From contig NZ_AP025484.1 of assembly GCF_024347455.1 (NCBI RefSeq), positions 1,178,001 through 1,242,000 of the forward strand: a stretch of DNA of 64,000 bases, in the 5' to 3' direction. This DNA is from Vibrio echinoideorum. GTDB lineage: Bacteria > Pseudomonadota > Gammaproteobacteria > Enterobacterales > Vibrionaceae. The translations under genes and the position numbers were made by a program. Below the pieces are notes generated by a model. That model made no database searches. It saw nothing but the letters and a program-made list of their open reading frames with translations, and was not told the DNA's origin. Positions 8,714 to 16,461 of this stretch are shown here, piece by piece; the stretch's first letter is position 1, and each line of letters opens with the position of its first letter.

Positions 8714-10312
8714 ATGAAACGCACAGACGAAAAACGCCTAGAAACACTGAGCCCATTTGAAGTAAAAAACACACTGATCGACCTAGCTCAGCATTCACAT
8801 GAAAAAACAATGATCAACGCTGGCCGCGGCAACCCTAACTGGGTAGCGACAGCACCACGTGAAGCTTTCTTTCAACTAGGCATGTTCGCTCTTGAAGAGT
8901 CAAAAGCCACGTTCTCCGGCTACCAAGGTTTTGGCGGTATGGGCCTTAAACAAGACGCAAGCCTGCGTTTTCTTCAATTTTGTGAAAAACACGAAGAACA
9001 AGAAGGGGTTCAATTCCTAATTGAGGCTTTCCAGTTTATTACTGATAAATATCAAGTAGATGGTGATGAACTCATTGATGAATGGGTCGCTGGTATCCTA
9101 GGTAACAATTACCCTGTTCCCGATCGTATGCTCAAGTACTCTGAACTTATCGCTCGTAAGTACATTGAACAAGAGATGGCAGGCTCACAACCAGTGCCTG
9201 CAGGAAAATTTGACTTGTTTGCTGTGGAGGGTGGGACAGCAGCAATGGTATATATTTTCAATACTTTGAAGAGCAACCGTTTATTAAACAAAGGCGACAC
9301 AATAGCGATTGGCGCGCCAATTTTCACGCCTTACATCGAGATGCCAGAGCTTGAAGATTACTCGTTAAATAAAGTAGAAATAATGGCAACGGAAGCTTCT
9401 GCTTGGCAGATCCCTGATTCTGAATTAGATAAGCTCAATGATCCAAGCGTGAAAGCTTTCTTCTTGGTGAATCCAAGCAATCCAGCATCGGTAAGACTGA
9501 GTGATGAAACACTCTACAAAATCGCAGAAATCGCCAACCGTCGCCCTGAGCTTATTCTACTGGCTGATGACGTTTACGGCACTTTTGCGGATAACTTCAC
9601 TTCATTGGCGATGCTTGCTCCGAAGAATACGATTCTAGTGTATTCATACTCTAAGTACTTTGGTGCAACAGGCTGGCGTTTAGGGGTGATTGGCGTACAT
9701 GAAGACAACAACTTCGACCGTATGATTGCTGATCTTCCTGAGGAAACCAGAGGTACACTAACGGCAAGATACCAAGGCATTTCACTTGAACCGAGTAAGA
9801 TTAAATTTATTGATCGCTTAGTTGCTGACAGCCGCGCAGTGGCACTGAATCATACTGCGGGCCTTTCAACGCCTCAGCAAATCCAAATGACGATGTTTTC
9901 GTTGTTGTCTCTGATGCAAGGTGGTGAAGAATATAAACGCTTAGCTAAGCAGATTGTGCGTCGTCGTTACCACACGTTGATGCAGAAGAACTTGGCGGCT
10001 CCAATCATTACAGAGGGCGATCAAACAGGTGCGTTTTACTATGCAGAGATTGATCTTAAGGAAATTGCTCAAACAATTCATAGTAATGGTTTCTTCTCTT
10101 GGTTAGAAGAAACGTATGAGCCGCTCGACTTCTTGGTTCGCCTTGCAGAAGAGCATGGCGTAATTGTAATGCCGGGCGCGGGATTTGACGCTCCAACGTG
10201 GTCGTTACGTGTTTCTCTCGCTAACTTAGAAGAAGAGCAATACGCAAATATCACTCATGCGATGAATGCTGTAATGCAAAGCTATGTAGACCGTTACGAA
10301 GCTATTTGTTAA
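8714..10312 (+). CDS. aspD: Bifunctional aspartate transaminase/aspartate 4-decarboxylase
   Basis: This is a PLP enzyme (fold type I) converting L-aspartate to L-alanine and CO2, with side aminotransferase activity. It has 532 aa, matching the family's about 530-550. The PLP-lysine region reads YSYSKYFGATGWRLG. The nucleotide-binding Asn/Asp segment is seen in FLVNPSNPASV and LADDVYGTF, and the C-terminal Arg that binds the substrate carboxylate in WSLRVSLANLEE. The start has GAAGAG upstream at good spacing. With AspT this forms a proton-consuming, energy-generating aspartate/alanine cycle. A hairpin terminator follows the gene. Confidence 0.94.
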   Translation: MKRTDEKRLETLSPFEVKNTLIDLAQHSHEKTMINAGRGNPNWVATAPREAFFQLGMFALEESKATFSGYQGFGGMGLKQDASLRFLQFCEKHEEQEGVQFLIEAFQFITDKYQVDGDELIDEWVAGILGNNYPVPDRMLKYSELIARKYIEQEMAGSQPVPAGKFDLFAVEGGTAAMVYIFNTLKSNRLLNKGDTIAIGAPIFTPYIEMPELEDYSLNKVEIMATEASAWQIPDSELDKLNDPSVKAFFLVNPSNPASVRLSDETLYKIAEIANRRPELILLADDVYGTFADNFTSLAMLAPKNTILVYSYSKYFGATGWRLGVIGVHEDNNFDRMIADLPEETRGTLTARYQGISLEPSKIKFIDRLVADSRAVALNHTAGLSTPQQIQMTMFSLLSLMQGGEEYKRLAKQIVRRRYHTLMQKNLAAPIITEGDQTGAFYYAEIDLKEIAQTIHSNGFFSWLEETYEPLDFLVRLAEEHGVIVMPGAGFDAPTWSLRVSLANLEEEQYANITHAMNAVMQSYVDRYEAIC

Positions 10313-10353
10313 CTCTACTCAACAGCTGAAAAGCTGATAGAGAAGTAATAAGT

Positions 10354-10403
10354 GCTGAGTGTAATTTCACCTAAACCGGTGGTCATACACTCAGCTCTTT
10401 ATT
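10354..10403. terminator. Bidirectional hairpin terminator aspD / barrel gene
   Basis: A perfect 10-bp stem (GCTGAGTGTA at 10354-10363 with its complement at 10386-10395) is followed by a T-rich run, TCTTTATTT. It lies between the convergent ends of aspD (plus) and the small barrel gene (minus). Confidence 0.75.
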
Positions 10404-10424
10404 TATGAAGGAGCTGGATAAAAA

Positions 10425-11114
10425 CTAGTTAAACTCGTAGGTATAAGAAGCGCCGACACTGTTATTTTCGCCATAATCATCTTCGGCAAAAATACTAAAG
10501 AAGTTAAACGACTGAGCATCACTCAACTTGTAACTAGCACCTACCCCAGCCCAATAGCCAGAATAGTCATCAGAACCCATTGAACCGCCACCAAAACTCA
10601 TAATCGACCACTCGTCCGTTATCGTTTTTAAGGCAAAGGCACCGATATAACCGCCATGTGTCGAGCTTGGCATTAGTACATAATCAGAACCCACATTCTC
10701 ATCATCGAATACTGCCACTTCACCATCGTTATAGCTGTATCCAGCCATAGGGAAGATTTGCCACCCAAAAGGTTCAATATCGAAATAACTCAATGGTACA
10801 AAGGTACCGATACTGTAGTTATTCTTGTAGGCATCATTATCGTATTCAGATCGACTAAAGTTAAAGTTAACAATGCCTAATGGCAACAGCCAAGAACCAC
10901 CAAGTCGCCACTCTTCACCGTCTGCATTGACACGAGCATTTATCATGCGTGCTTCATCAAGCCCAATAGAGCCCGAAAACTTCAATTCTTCGTTATAAGC
11001 AATGCCTGCTTTGGTTACGATCTTAGTGGGATCATCAGGGTGCTTCTCTTCAGCCAAAACACCCGTTGAACACCATGTTACTGCTGCAACAATTAATAAG
11101 TTAAGTTTTGTCAT
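10425..11114 (-). CDS. Predicted small outer-membrane barrel protein, unknown
   Basis: The protein has 229 aa with a clear Sec signal (cut after VLAEE-type Ala). The mature part alternates hydrophobic and polar residues with many Gly, Tyr, Phe and Asp, ends in Phe-Asn (YTYEFN) and has strand-turn repeats such as SFNFFSIFAEDDYGENNSVGA. It looks like an 8-12 strand barrel. I do not recognise the family. Its ATG overlaps the stop of the upstream FadL-type gene by one base (TAATG), so the two are translationally coupled and probably act together at the outer membrane, perhaps in uptake of hydrophobic compounds. Confidence 0.8.
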   Translation of the reverse strand: MTKLNLLIVAAVTWCSTGVLAEEKHPDDPTKIVTKAGIAYNEELKFSGSIGLDEARMINARVNADGEEWRLGGSWLLPLGIVNFNFSRSEYDNDAYKNNYSIGTFVPLSYFDIEPFGWQIFPMAGYSYNDGEVAVFDDENVGSDYVLMPSSTHGGYIGAFALKTITDEWSIMSFGGGSMGSDDYSGYWAGVGASYKLSDAQSFNFFSIFAEDDYGENNSVGASYTYEFN

Positions 11115-12289
11115 TAGAAGGTAGCACTAACGCCAACGAAGTGAATACGACCATCGAACGAACCGTCTACCATAAATCGATCCATATCAACTGAACCTAA
11201 ATCTGCATACTCGTAGAACACATCAATTAAGATATCATCCCAGTAGGTAGATGCGCCTACTGAGTAGCGGTATTGCTCACCTACTGGCAGGTCAACATAC
11301 TGCATTGTTGGATCGTCTTGTGGTGAGGTTTCGTAAGAGAAGCCCGCTTTCAAGCGCCAGTCTGAGTTCAATTGATAGTCAGCACCAACAGCAAATTTCC
11401 AAACGTCATCCCAGTCACGTTCGATCTGGAGCCCGCCAATTTGCGTTCCAAAATCGAGAACAGTAGTATCCCACTCACTCCAACGGTGGAACTGAACACT
11501 CGCCAACAGATCAAGCTGTTTATTCAAAGCATAGCTAGCACTTACATCAATAATTTCTGGAACTGCAATATCTGTAGATAAAGAGTTCAGCAGTCCAATA
11601 TTTGTTGGACCTTTTACTTCATTATTAAACTCATGCTCTAGCTTCGAACGGTAGCTCGCGCCTAACTTAAGCTTATCCGTCGGGGTATACATCACGCCCA
11701 AGTTATAGCCGTATGCCCAATCGGTATCTTGTTTAACAGTCAACGCAGATGTTGACTGTTGTAATTCAGCCCAACTCAATTGAACGCCCGCACCAACTGA
11801 CCACTGTTCATTAAGCTGATAACTCAGTGACGGGTTCACTTGCATCGCAGTAAGAGTAATATCTTCAAGTAAAGGGCTGCCTGCCCATTCACTGCCGTAA
11901 TCTAGGCTTGAGCCACCGACAGCGCCAAGCGCAATACCAAGGTGTAATTTATCGGTGACTTGATGCGCATGAAATGCGCCAAATGAAGGCAACACTGAAT
12001 GGCCTTTACCATCTCCACTTGAATCTTGGTTATCTTGATATTTCATCTCAAGATCAAACGCCATAGTATTAATGGTCGTCTTGCTTTCGCCCATATGAGA
12101 CATAGTGGCAGGGTTCGTCCACATTGCAGCAGCAGAACGAGTATAAACACCATCACCAGCACCAGTAGTACCAGCGTTAGCAACAACAGCCTCTTGTAAA
12201 AAAAGGCCACTTGCAAATGCATTTAAGCTAGTAAAGATTGCGGTGGCAGCTATAGAGTAAGTAAAAGTTTTGTTCATCAGATTGCTCAT
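11114..12289 (-). CDS. FadL/OmpP1/TodX-family outer-membrane transporter
   Basis: The protein has 391 aa. After a signal peptide ending in AFA the mature N-terminus reads SGLFLQEAVVANAGTTGAGDGVYTR, the diagnostic start of FadL-family proteins (hatch domain), with NPATM shortly after. The rest is a long-chain-fatty-acid-porin-like barrel ending in VGVSATF with C-terminal Phe. It takes up long-chain fatty acids or other hydrophobic substrates; which ones cannot be told. The start at 12289 is preferred because GAGG lies just upstream; a second ATG at 12277 is possible. It forms a two-gene operon with the downstream barrel gene. Confidence 0.9.
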   Translation of the reverse strand: MSNLMNKTFTYSIAATAIFTSLNAFASGLFLQEAVVANAGTTGAGDGVYTRSAAAMWTNPATMSHMGESKTTINTMAFDLEMKYQDNQDSSGDGKGHSVLPSFGAFHAHQVTDKLHLGIALGAVGGSSLDYGSEWAGSPLLEDITLTAMQVNPSLSYQLNEQWSVGAGVQLSWAELQQSTSALTVKQDTDWAYGYNLGVMYTPTDKLKLGASYRSKLEHEFNNEVKGPTNIGLLNSLSTDIAVPEIIDVSASYALNKQLDLLASVQFHRWSEWDTTVLDFGTQIGGLQIERDWDDVWKFAVGADYQLNSDWRLKAGFSYETSPQDDPTMQYVDLPVGEQYRYSVGASTYWDDILIDVFYEYADLGSVDMDRFMVDGSFDGRIHFVGVSATF

Positions 12290-12370
12290 TTAGCCTCAGA
12301 CATAAAATTGCTCTAAGGTTACCGCAAAGCCCCATAAACAAAGGTAATAACGATTATTCCTTTACAAGTC

Positions 12371-13183
12371 CTACTTAAAGGTTCGGGGGAGGTATTCCCG
12401 TGGTTTATCGTTATGAATTTCACGCTGCACGGCTATCGCTCTGTTCTTCCTTGCTCCGACTTTAATTTGGTACCAAGTCTCGTAAAATAAGGCAAAACCA
12501 GGGCTAGACCACCACGTTTTATTGTAGAGCTTCTTATTAGCAGCAACGACATCTGGCGAACGATTCGCGCACTCAAGTGCCAAGGAATAAGCTTCAGTGT
12601 AAGGGTCTTCAGCAATTTTTGTCACCAAGCCGTACTCTTTGGCGGTTTGGCAATCAATCACCTTAGCTGTCATCGCCATTTCCAAAGTATGATCCTTCCG
12701 CATCAGTTCACGAAATGCGATAGCGCCCCCCATGTCAGGAATCAAACCCCATTTCGCTTCTAATATCGAGAAGTTGGCGTCTGGACTAGCAATTCTAAAA
12801 TCACCACCGCTGACTAGTTGTAGACCTCCTCCCCAGCAGCGTCCATGTATCGCGAAAATCACCGGACATGGAATATCTCGCCAACCAATAGAGAAGTATT
12901 GCGCAGCATTCGGCAACGTTGGCCACCATTTAAATAAAAGCTTCAACGCCCCGGCTTTACTATTCAATAAAGACTTAACATCCAGCCCTGAACAAAAATC
13001 CGCACCACTGCCCTTGACGATCACAGCTCGAATCTCGGTATTCTTTTTGAGTTCCTTGATCATCTTAATTACATCCTGAAACATCGCCATATCAATAGCA
13101 TTCAGCTTATCTGGGCGATTCAATGCTACGGTCGCGATTTGGTTTTCATCGATGGAACAAGTGATACGAGAGAGGTCGGTCAT
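12371..13183 (-). CDS. Crotonase / enoyl-CoA hydratase family protein
   Basis: The protein has 270 aa. The crotonase fold motifs are present: NRPDKLNAID near residue 22, the oxyanion-hole segment GSGADFCSGLDVKSL (about 60-75), and HGRCWGGGLQLVSGGDFRIA (about 115-135). At the catalytic positions the sequence reads LEAKWGLIPDMGG, with Asp but not the Glu pair of true hydratases. The protein may therefore be an isomerase or another member of the superfamily. It sits alone, just upstream of the FadL operon in the same direction (81 nt gap), which suggests fatty-acid metabolism. Confidence 0.88.
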   Translation of the reverse strand: MTDLSRITCSIDENQIATVALNRPDKLNAIDMAMFQDVIKMIKELKKNTEIRAVIVKGSGADFCSGLDVKSLLNSKAGALKLLFKWWPTLPNAAQYFSIGWRDIPCPVIFAIHGRCWGGGLQLVSGGDFRIASPDANFSILEAKWGLIPDMGGAIAFRELMRKDHTLEMAMTAKVIDCQTAKEYGLVTKIAEDPYTEAYSLALECANRSPDVVAANKKLYNKTWWSSPGFALFYETWYQIKVGARKNRAIAVQREIHNDKPREYLPRTFK

Positions 13184-13310
13184 GTGGGCTACTCAACTAA
13201 GTGGTCAGACCTTTAGATTATACATCTTGTTAACATATGCAAAGTTTGAGTATGAGAAGCGAGAGCTGTGTTGTTCATTTTCTCGCCGAGTTAACCAAGA
13301 GACGCAAATA

Positions 13311-13346
13311 AAAAAGCAGTGATGAATCACTCCAATCACTGCTTTT
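13311..13346. terminator. Hairpin terminator downstream of fhuB
   Basis: An inverted repeat, AAAAGCAGTGAT / ATCACTGCTTTT, with a 10-nt loop and flanking A/T runs on both sides. It lies between the end of fhuB and the start of the crotonase gene, both on the minus strand, so it most likely ends the fhu transcript. Confidence 0.75.
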
Positions 13347-13423
13347 CATTAGTCGCTTTTATTGCCAATAGCTTTTATTGACGATAGCTTTGATGTCCAA
13401 GAACTTTCAGTTAGTCGCTAAAC

Positions 13424-15418
13424 CTAGGTTCTTCGAGACTTCAATAACAGGAAGATAAAGTAGCTACCACCGATAATCGAGACCAAAGTACCTGCAGCTA
13501 ATTGTGCAGGAAACACCACCACTTGCCCTAGCCAATCGGCAAATAGCATCAGTGCTGCACCAATCCAAAAAGACAAGATGATCTGCTCTCGAACCAACCG
13601 AGCGCCAACCATAGCAGCTATATGTGGTGCCAATAAGCCGACAAAAGCGACAGGCCCCATAGTGGTTGTCACGACCGAGCATAAGATCGCCACGATGCAC
13701 AACAATGCGACATAGGCGATGTTGATATTCAGCCCTCTTGCACTCGCAAATTGGCGGCCAGTCGCAATTAACGTCACCCAGCGGCTCAGCAATAAAGCAA
13801 CACCAATACAAGCCGTTATTACGATAGCCATTATCGAGGCTGACTCAGGTTCAACACGGTAAGTAGACCCTGCTAACCAAGCTAATAAGGTGTATTTCCC
13901 CTCACCCACTCTCGTTAAAGAGAATTGCACCAAGGCTTCCAGTACTGCGGTCAGCGAGATGCCCGTAAGGATTAGAATAGACGGAGCAAACTGATGCTTC
14001 TTGCCAAGAAATAGCAATAAACAAAGTGCAATCGCACTGCCTAAGAAAGCAATCCAAGGGCTCAATGAGTGAATCGAATAGCCCATAAACAGGCTACTGA
14101 AAATCAAAGCTAGAACCGCACCCGCCGACACACCAAGAATATCTGGACTCGCGAGGGGGTTGTAGACCAATCTTTGTAAAATCACACCAGCAACCGCTAA
14201 GCCGCCACCAGCGAATATCGCCGTTAACATTCTCGGCCAACGAATAGACCACTCAAATGCATCTGGGATAACAAAGTAGCCCATATCTGAAGAAGGCTGT
14301 GACAATGTACTCAACGCCAACAACCCAAAGATCATCGAGCCCAATAAGAAGTAAGCTAAAGGTGAAATAGACTTCGGCCCTTTAGGCATCGAGAAAAACA
14401 GCTGATCTTGAGCAGACATTTGCTTGCGAGCAATAATGATCAAAGCTGGTGCGCCAATCACCGCGGTTGCCGTCCCAGTAGGAATCATATCCAAAGACCA
14501 CTGCGCCAAGAAAATAGCCAAGCTGTCGGTGACACAGAGTAGTAGCGCACCTAATACACAACTTGCGATGAGTTCAGATTTCGCCTTTAAGAAGCCTAAA
14601 TGTCTCGCGATATTTGGAGCAATCAGACCAATAAAGCTAATCACGCCCACCGAGGTAATCGACACTGAAACTAACCACACACCCACTGCCATCAATACAA
14701 AGAAAGTCGTGCCTATATTTAGGCCGCGCGCTGCTGCGCCTTCGGTACCGATCGAAAGCAAAGTCAGGACTCTTGGCGCCAATAAGAAGATGGCGAAGAT
14801 CGGCAGTAGCTTAGGCATCAACCAAAGTACTTGTTCCCAACCATTCTGTCCTAGATCGCCCGCTCCCCATACGAACAAGTTCTGCGCATACTGGTCGTTG
14901 AGCAGAATAATCGCGGTCGCAAATGCTCCAAGCAATAAGTTGACCGCCATGCCCGCCAAGACAATCGGTAAACCACTCATGTTTTTGATACCAACAATGG
15001 AAACAATAAGCCCCATTGCAAGCAGCGCTCCGATTAGCGCGAACCAAACGGAATATTGCGCGACCAACATCGGTGCGACCACATTCAGAATAACTAAACC
15101 AAGCCAAGCACCTGACGATGTACCTAAAGTAAGAGGAGACATCATGCGATTCTGAGTCAGTTGTTGAAACAGGCTACCGATAGTCCCGAGTGTTCCTCCG
15201 ACCAAAATCGCCATCACTAAACGAGGTAAGTTGACATAAATTAACGCCATCAGCTCAAATGAATCATCAACCATTTTATTGAACTCAGAGATGTCGTTGA
15301 TCTGTGAGACTTGCTGGAACAACTTACCAATAGGGCCAAATTCAGACTGCCCTAACCATAAATGAACAAGAGCAGCACAAAACAGCGCCGCCCCCATCAT
15401 TAAACCACTGGATTTCAT
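13424..15418 (-). CDS. fhuB: Ferric-hydroxamate ABC permease FhuB (fused double permease)
   Basis: The protein has 664 aa, the usual length for FhuB. Two FecCD-type permease modules lie in tandem (about residues 1-335 and 345-664), each with about ten membrane helices and the ATPase-contact loop (FIGLIAPNIARHLG in the first, FVGLLAPHIAAMVG in the second). It moves ferric hydroxamate siderophores through the inner membrane together with FhuC and FhuD. Its ATG overlaps the fhuD stop by one base (TAATG), so the two are coupled. Confidence 0.94.
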   Translation of the reverse strand: MKSSGLMMGAALFCAALVHLWLGQSEFGPIGKLFQQVSQINDISEFNKMVDDSFELMALIYVNLPRLVMAILVGGTLGTIGSLFQQLTQNRMMSPLTLGTSSGAWLGLVILNVVAPMLVAQYSVWFALIGALLAMGLIVSIVGIKNMSGLPIVLAGMAVNLLLGAFATAIILLNDQYAQNLFVWGAGDLGQNGWEQVLWLMPKLLPIFAIFLLAPRVLTLLSIGTEGAAARGLNIGTTFFVLMAVGVWLVSVSITSVGVISFIGLIAPNIARHLGFLKAKSELIASCVLGALLLCVTDSLAIFLAQWSLDMIPTGTATAVIGAPALIIIARKQMSAQDQLFFSMPKGPKSISPLAYFLLGSMIFGLLALSTLSQPSSDMGYFVIPDAFEWSIRWPRMLTAIFAGGGLAVAGVILQRLVYNPLASPDILGVSAGAVLALIFSSLFMGYSIHSLSPWIAFLGSAIALCLLLFLGKKHQFAPSILILTGISLTAVLEALVQFSLTRVGEGKYTLLAWLAGSTYRVEPESASIMAIVITACIGVALLLSRWVTLIATGRQFASARGLNINIAYVALLCIVAILCSVVTTTMGPVAFVGLLAPHIAAMVGARLVREQIILSFWIGAALMLFADWLGQVVVFPAQLAAGTLVSIIGGSYFIFLLLKSRRT

Positions 15419-16371
15419 TACGGCTCCGCTAACGTCAACAACGATTGCGCCATCGCTTCTGCGTTATACAAGATCGACATTGCACCACCGTAGCTCCAAC
15501 TTGCCGCTACTGGACTAAATTGACCATTTCGTACGAAAGGCATGCTCTTCCAGACAGGTGAACGATCTAGTTTTTCTTGATATGGGAAAGGTTCAAAGTA
15601 AAGCGCAATGCCATTCTTTACGTTCTTAAGCTCAGTCATTCGTTTTTGGCTGATGCCCCATTGGCTCGCAGGAAGCTCCATCGCATTTTCAAAACCAAGC
15701 TTTTCGAGTGCATATTGTGGAATCGAGTTATCGCCGTAGATAAACACAGATGTAGTACTCGCAAAACGGAATGAGGTGACTTTCGGCTTGTCGCCAGGAT
15801 ACGCTTTATCCAGTTCGGCTTTTAAAACCGCGAGACGCTCATCCATTGCAGCCAGTTTGTTGTTCGCTTGCTCTTCTTTACCAAGTAACTGACCTATCTT
15901 CTTAAAGTTCTCGATAGCAGCCGTAGCATTGCTGTGTTGTTCACTGTACGTTTGGTAATAAAGCACGGGCGCAATTTCAGAAAGACGACCCTGAAGATCT
16001 TTCTGAGGAGAAGCGATAAGAATTACATCAGGATTTAGCTTCTTCAAAGCAGAAAAATTAGGCTCAGTTCGAGTACCAATATCCGCCACGCCTTCTGGAA
16101 TCGCAGGTTGAACAACCCAATCGCTATAACCTGCAATATCAGGCACTGCGACTGGCGTAACGCCGAGTTCGATAACTTGCTCTGCAATGTCCCAGTTCAA
16201 CGCTGCAACTCGAACAGGTTGAGCCTCAAGGATTTTAATACCCTCACTGTCTTCGACTTTATAATCGGCCATCGCATTAAACGATAAAACACTCGCTAAG
16301 ATCGATAATGCTAGTTTGGTATTCAAACTTGTTGCTATAGAAAAATGGGAAGCTATTCGTTTCAAACTCAT
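15418..16371 (-). CDS. fhuD: Periplasmic siderophore-binding protein FhuD
   Basis: The protein has 317 aa. A Sec signal ends near AMA. The mature part is a class III substrate-binding fold with RVAALNWDIAEQVIELGVTPVAVPD near the N-terminus, a single long backbone helix in the middle and an LNPDVILIASPQ segment. It delivers ferric hydroxamates to FhuB. The start has AGTAGGT upstream. It is separated from the receptor gene by 90 nt containing a hairpin. Confidence 0.9.
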   Translation of the reverse strand: MSLKRIASHFSIATSLNTKLALSILASVLSFNAMADYKVEDSEGIKILEAQPVRVAALNWDIAEQVIELGVTPVAVPDIAGYSDWVVQPAIPEGVADIGTRTEPNFSALKKLNPDVILIASPQKDLQGRLSEIAPVLYYQTYSEQHSNATAAIENFKKIGQLLGKEEQANNKLAAMDERLAVLKAELDKAYPGDKPKVTSFRFASTTSVFIYGDNSIPQYALEKLGFENAMELPASQWGISQKRMTELKNVKNGIALYFEPFPYQEKLDRSPVWKSMPFVRNGQFSPVAASWSYGGAMSILYNAEAMAQSLLTLAEP

Positions 16372-16414
16372 ACTTTACCTACTCAATCTAAATTCTATAT
16401 TTCTTCAAACGACA

Positions 16415-16439
16415 AAAGCAGCCTAGTGAAGGCTGCTTT
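16415..16439 (-). terminator. Hairpin between siderophore receptor gene and fhuD
   Basis: A perfect 9-bp stem, AAAGCAGCC / GGCTGCTTT, with a 7-nt loop and a short T run on the minus strand. It lies in the 90-nt gap between the receptor stop and fhuD. It could be a partial terminator that lowers fhuD-fhuB expression relative to the receptor. Confidence 0.6.
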
Positions 16440-16461
16440 AAAATGGATAACCCTAACTTAG

